NCBI GenBank assembly: GCA_003162115.1
Contig: PMMV01000017.1
Span: 1 to 6,874 of the forward strand
Source of the DNA: Methanobacterium sp.
GTDB lineage: Archaea > Methanobacteriota > Methanobacteria > Methanobacteriales > Methanobacteriaceae
DNA length: 6,874 nucleotides
Direction: 5' to 3'
Each line of letters begins with the position of its first letter. Positions within the stretch are counted from its first letter, which is position 1. The position numbers were made by a program, and so were the translations under genes. Of this stretch, positions 4,350-6,874 are shown piece by piece. A model generated the notes under the pieces. The model ran no database searches, was not told the origin of the DNA, and saw only the letters and a list, made by a program, of their open reading frames with translations.

Positions 4350-5795
4350 ATGGTTACAGAAGAATTGAAAAAAGTCAGAGACTGTGTATGGGAAATTCCC
4401 TCAGATTACAAAACGGGCATGATAGTTCCGGGAAGGATATATCTTGATGATGATGCTGTTAAAGTCGTTGAAAAGGGTGCTCTTGATCAGGTAGCTAATG
4501 TTGCATGTCTTCCAGGCATTCAAAAGTTTTCAATAGGACTTCCTGATATTCATTTTGGCTACGGGTTCAGTATTGGTGGTGTTGGAGCTTTCAGTGCTAA
4601 AAATGGAGTTATCAGCCCCGGAGGAGTTGGATTTGATATAAACTGCGGAGTAAGATTATTGAGAACCAACCTCACAGAAAACGATGTTAAACCGAGGATA
4701 AAAGAACTTGTTGATGCGCTCTTCAAGAATATTCCTTCTGGAGTGGGAAGTAAAGGAAAACTGAGACTTAAAGAAGGAGAAATAGACGACGTACTCGATA
4801 ACGGTGCAGAATGGGCTGTTGAAAACGGCTATGGATGGAACTCAGACCTTAAATATCTGGAGGAAAACGGGAAAATGGATGCAGCCGATTCAAACAAGGT
4901 GAGTGATAAGGCCAAAAAGAGGGGAATTCCCCAACTGGGATCACTAGGTTCAGGTAATCATTTTCTTGAAATACAAAAAATGGAAGAGATATTTGATGAA
5001 AAGGCTGCTAAAGCATTTGGAATCGAGGAAGGTCAAATTACAGTCATGATACATTCGGGTTCTAGAGGATGCGGACATCAAATATGTGCAGACTACCTCA
5101 GAACCATGGATAAAGCTTACAAAGCTTACAACATCAATCTTCCAGACCGTCAGTTAGCATGTGCACCAGTAGACTCTGATGAAGCTCAAGACTACTTCAA
5201 GGCGATGGCCGGCGCAGCCAACTATGCATGGACCAACAGGCAGATGATAGTTCATTGGGTCCGTGAATCGTTCGAACAAGTGTTTAAGAGAGATGCAGAA
5301 GATATGAATATGGGTATAGTGTATGATGTGGCACACAACATAGCTAAAAAAGAATCACATACCATTAAAGGCAAAGAAACCCAGGTTTATGTGCATAGAA
5401 AAGGCGCAACAAGGGCGTTTGGACCTGGGAGAGATGAAATACCTAAAGATTATAGGGCAATTGGACAGCCAGTTATGATTCCAGGAACAATGGGAACAGC
5501 TTCATACATCCTCCATGGAACACAAAATGCAATGGATGAAACTTTCGGATCAACTGCTCACGGTGCTGGGCGTAAAATGAGCCGAGCCGGGGCAAAAAGG
5601 GAATATAATGGTCACGAAGTAAAACAAATGTTAGAAGCAAAAGGGATCACAATAAAAGCTAATTCGATGCCTGTTGTTGCTGAAGAAGCACCTGGAGCCT
5701 ACAAAGACGTTGACCAGGTTGTAAAAACATGCCATAAAGCAGGAATATCTCTTTTAGTCGGTAAAATGGTGCCAATAGGTGTGGCAAAGGGATAA
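4350..5795 (+). CDS. rtcB: RNA-splicing ligase RtcB
   Basis: RtcB joins an RNA 2',3'-cyclic phosphate or 3'-phosphate end to a 5'-OH end using GTP and Mn2+. In archaea it seals tRNA exon halves after the splicing endonuclease has cut. The product has 481 residues, the same length as mature P. horikoshii RtcB, and nearly identical residue numbering. Metal and GTP site residues are visible: D96 and C99 in GFDINCG, N203 and H204 in GSGNHF, H235 in IHSGSRG, H329 in DVAHN, and the guanylylated H404 in STAHGAGR, with the C-terminal GVAKG carrying K480. No intein is present at the DINCG site, where several archaeal RtcB genes carry one. Translation most likely starts at the ATG and not the TTG two codons upstream. 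Tandem TAA codons end the gene. Its activator archease is at 392-856. The downstream phosphorylase begins 59 bases later after an oligo-T run. Assignment is firm. Confidence 0.97.
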   Translation: MVTEELKKVRDCVWEIPSDYKTGMIVPGRIYLDDDAVKVVEKGALDQVANVACLPGIQKFSIGLPDIHFGYGFSIGGVGAFSAKNGVISPGGVGFDINCGVRLLRTNLTENDVKPRIKELVDALFKNIPSGVGSKGKLRLKEGEIDDVLDNGAEWAVENGYGWNSDLKYLEENGKMDAADSNKVSDKAKKRGIPQLGSLGSGNHFLEIQKMEEIFDEKAAKAFGIEEGQITVMIHSGSRGCGHQICADYLRTMDKAYKAYNINLPDRQLACAPVDSDEAQDYFKAMAGAANYAWTNRQMIVHWVRESFEQVFKRDAEDMNMGIVYDVAHNIAKKESHTIKGKETQVYVHRKGATRAFGPGRDEIPKDYRAIGQPVMIPGTMGTASYILHGTQNAMDETFGSTAHGAGRKMSRAGAKREYNGHEVKQMLEAKGITIKANSMPVVAEEAPGAYKDVDQVVKTCHKAGISLLVGKMVPIGVAKG

Positions 5796-5804
5796 TAATT
5801 TCAG

Positions 5805-5812
5805 TTTTTTTT
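5805..5812 (+). terminator. T8 terminator after rtcB
   Basis: Eight consecutive T begin nine bases after the rtcB stop. This is a good archaeal oligo-T termination signal and suggests that the next gene has at least partly separate transcription. Confidence 0.55.
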
Positions 5813-5817
5813 GATAC

Positions 5818-5829
5818 TTAATATAAATA
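5818..5829 (+). promoter_or_regulatory. Candidate TATA box for the phosphorylase gene
   Basis: TTAATATAAATA is a good archaeal TATA match, but the usual spacing would start transcription near 5844-5850, within or after the ribosome binding site at 5843-5847. The message would then be nearly leaderless, or the gene is instead read through from rtcB. I cannot decide between these. Confidence 0.3.
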
Positions 5830-5854
5830 AAAAAAAATTTGCAGGTTAGATGAA

Positions 5855-6616
5855 ATGATAGGAGTAATTGGTGGAACTGGAGTATATGAAATTGTTACCA
5901 TGGGTGATGAAATCGATAAAAAGGTCTTAAAAACCCCATATGGTAATTCACCCGAGGTTTCTATATTTAAACTTCATGAAAAAGAGGTGGCTTTCATGCC
6001 TAGACATACGAAGGGCCACTCAATACCCCCTCATATGGTCAATTATAGAGCAAATGTTTACGCGATGAAAAAACTCGGTGTAAGCAAAATTATTGCAACC
6101 AACGCTGTTGGATCCCTTGAAAGAACTGTGAAGCCTGGAGATTTTGTTATACCCCATGACTTTATAGATTTTACCAAACTTCGAAATGGAACCTTCTACG
6201 ATGATAAAACTGTCCATATTGACGTTACAGAACCTTACTGCAATGAGTTAAGAAAGATAATAAACTCTTCTGGAAGAGTTGTTGATGGTGGAGTTTACGT
6301 GTGCACAGAAGGTCCCAGATTTGAAACACCAGCCGAAATACAAATGTTTAGGATGTTAGGAGGTACTATCGTAGGTATGACCGGAATACCTGAAGCTGTA
6401 CTTGCACGTGAACTTGAAATGTGTTATGCAAGTATATCGACTGTGTCTAACTATGCAGCTTCAATATCTCCATCCAATCTGACCATAGATGAAGTTTTTG
6501 ATATTATGGATAGAAAGAAGCACGATCTGTTGACACTCATGGATACTGCCATATCAAATATGGCAGAGGAAAGAACTTGCCATTGCATAGGTGCACTTAA
6601 GGGTGCAGAAATATAA
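5855..6616 (+). CDS. S-methyl-5'-thioinosine phosphorylase (MTAP/PNP family)
   Basis: This is a nucleoside phosphorylase of the MTAP/PNP type II family, which splits a methylthio-nucleoside with phosphate into the free purine and 5-methylthioribose-1-phosphate in the cytoplasm. The 253-residue product (family usual about 240-280) shows the phosphate loop GVIGGTGVYE at 3-12, PRHTKGHSIPPHMVNYRAN at 49-67, ATNAVGSL at 81-88, TEGPRFETPAEI at 151-162 and GMTGIPEAVLARE at 174-186. In adenosine-type MTAPs two aspartates in a TDYDCW-like motif contact the 6-amino base. Here the matching segment is TVSNYAA, with N199 and A201, the pattern described for methylthioinosine phosphorylases. This fits methanogens, where a deaminase (DadD) first converts methylthioadenosine to methylthioinosine. 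A CxC pair (C242, C244) lies near the C-terminus. The ATG at 5855 follows AGGTT by seven bases. Hypoxanthine-type specificity is inferred; family membership is firm. Confidence 0.88.
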   Translation: MIGVIGGTGVYEIVTMGDEIDKKVLKTPYGNSPEVSIFKLHEKEVAFMPRHTKGHSIPPHMVNYRANVYAMKKLGVSKIIATNAVGSLERTVKPGDFVIPHDFIDFTKLRNGTFYDDKTVHIDVTEPYCNELRKIINSSGRVVDGGVYVCTEGPRFETPAEIQMFRMLGGTIVGMTGIPEAVLARELEMCYASISTVSNYAASISPSNLTIDEVFDIMDRKKHDLLTLMDTAISNMAEERTCHCIGALKGAEI

Positions 6617-6704
6617 TTTAAACATAATCTCTTTTATTTAATGATGTCTAGATTTAATATTAGAATAGGTTTTTTAAATGTAAAAATTCATTAATAAATT
6701 CAAA

Positions 6705-6757
6705 GATAAATCTATTTATCAAAGGAAAATAGAAAACATTAGATAATAAAATGTTTT
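6705..6757. repeat. Two short inverted repeats downstream of the phosphorylase
   Basis: GATAAAT (6705-6711) and ATTTATC (6714-6720) form a 7-bp palindrome with a 2-base centre. AAAACATT (6733-6740) and AATGTTTT (6750-6757) form an 8-bp perfect stem with a 9-base loop. They lie in the 235-base gap before the next gene. Both are A/T-only or nearly so, and may be a terminator, an operator for the next gene, or chance in AT-rich DNA. Confidence 0.35.
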
Positions 6758-6851
6758 ATTGATTTGTTGAGTAATTAAAAAAAGAATTTTAATTTATTCC
6801 TAAGTATCAATTTTCTATAAAATTATTTTTTAAAAATTAAAAGGCGATAAC

Positions 6852-6874
6852 ATGTTGAATGAACTTCAAAAGGA
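6852..6874 (+). CDS. Start of a gene cut by the window end
   Basis: An ATG at 6852 follows AGGCGAT (6842-6848), one mismatch from the archaeal AGGTGAT binding site, with a short spacer like that of fprA. Only seven codons (MLNELQK) are visible before the window ends, so the product cannot be named. Confidence 0.5.

Noticed and set aside
5154..5336. Minus-strand frame inside rtcB
   Set aside because: It is antisense to the conserved RtcB catalytic core, and its His/Cys-rich look is a by-product of the opposite coding frame.
6020..6217. Minus-strand frame inside the phosphorylase gene
   Set aside because: It is antisense to conserved motifs and has no supporting signals.
1..6874. tRNA, rRNA, CRISPR array, transposase or integrase
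   Set aside because: I saw no cloverleaf, regularly spaced direct repeats, terminal repeats with a transposase frame, or recombinase motifs in the window.

Overview
This AT-rich window looks like chromosomal DNA of a methanogenic archaeon, most likely of the order Methanobacteriales. The evidence is the gene set (archease, an A-type flavodiiron protein, an archaeal-length RtcB RNA ligase and a methylthioinosine-type phosphorylase), archaeal ribosome binding sites such as GAGGTGAT, a TTG start, and TATA-like boxes with oligo-T runs in place of bacterial promoters and terminators. The taxonomic call rests on recognising these families, not on a search.

Layout. Positions 38-226 (minus) encode a small single-pass membrane protein that diverges from archease (392-856, plus). 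From about 857 to 2888 the DNA is sparse and accessory in character. It holds a long intergenic stretch with a GC-rich hairpin, a broken ATP-cone domain gene (1203-1494) disrupted by two single-base losses in A tracts, and two convergent, very acidic hypothetical proteins of exactly 143 residues each (1514-1945 plus, 2000-2431 minus). A 457-base intergenic region follows, rich in inverted repeats. The right half is conserved and functional: flavodiiron protein fprA (2889-4067), rtcB (4350-5795) and a PNP/MTAP-family phosphorylase (5855-6616), all on the plus strand. The first seven codons of a further gene begin at 6852.

How the genes work together. Archease is the activating cofactor of RtcB, which joins tRNA exon halves after splicing, so the two are functional partners although about 3.5 kb and several unrelated genes separate them. 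The flavodiiron protein reduces oxygen to water and protects an anaerobe. The phosphorylase recycles methylthio-nucleosides; its base-contact residues point to methylthioinosine, not methylthioadenosine.

The most notable unexplained structure is non-coding. There is a 60-base hairpin with two 9-bp arms just upstream of rtcB, a set of half-sites at 2527-2577 that can form two mutually exclusive hairpins, and a perfect 10-bp inverted repeat flanking the likely archease promoter. I do not see a clearly new multi-gene system. The 857-2888 segment is the best place to look for unfamiliar proteins.
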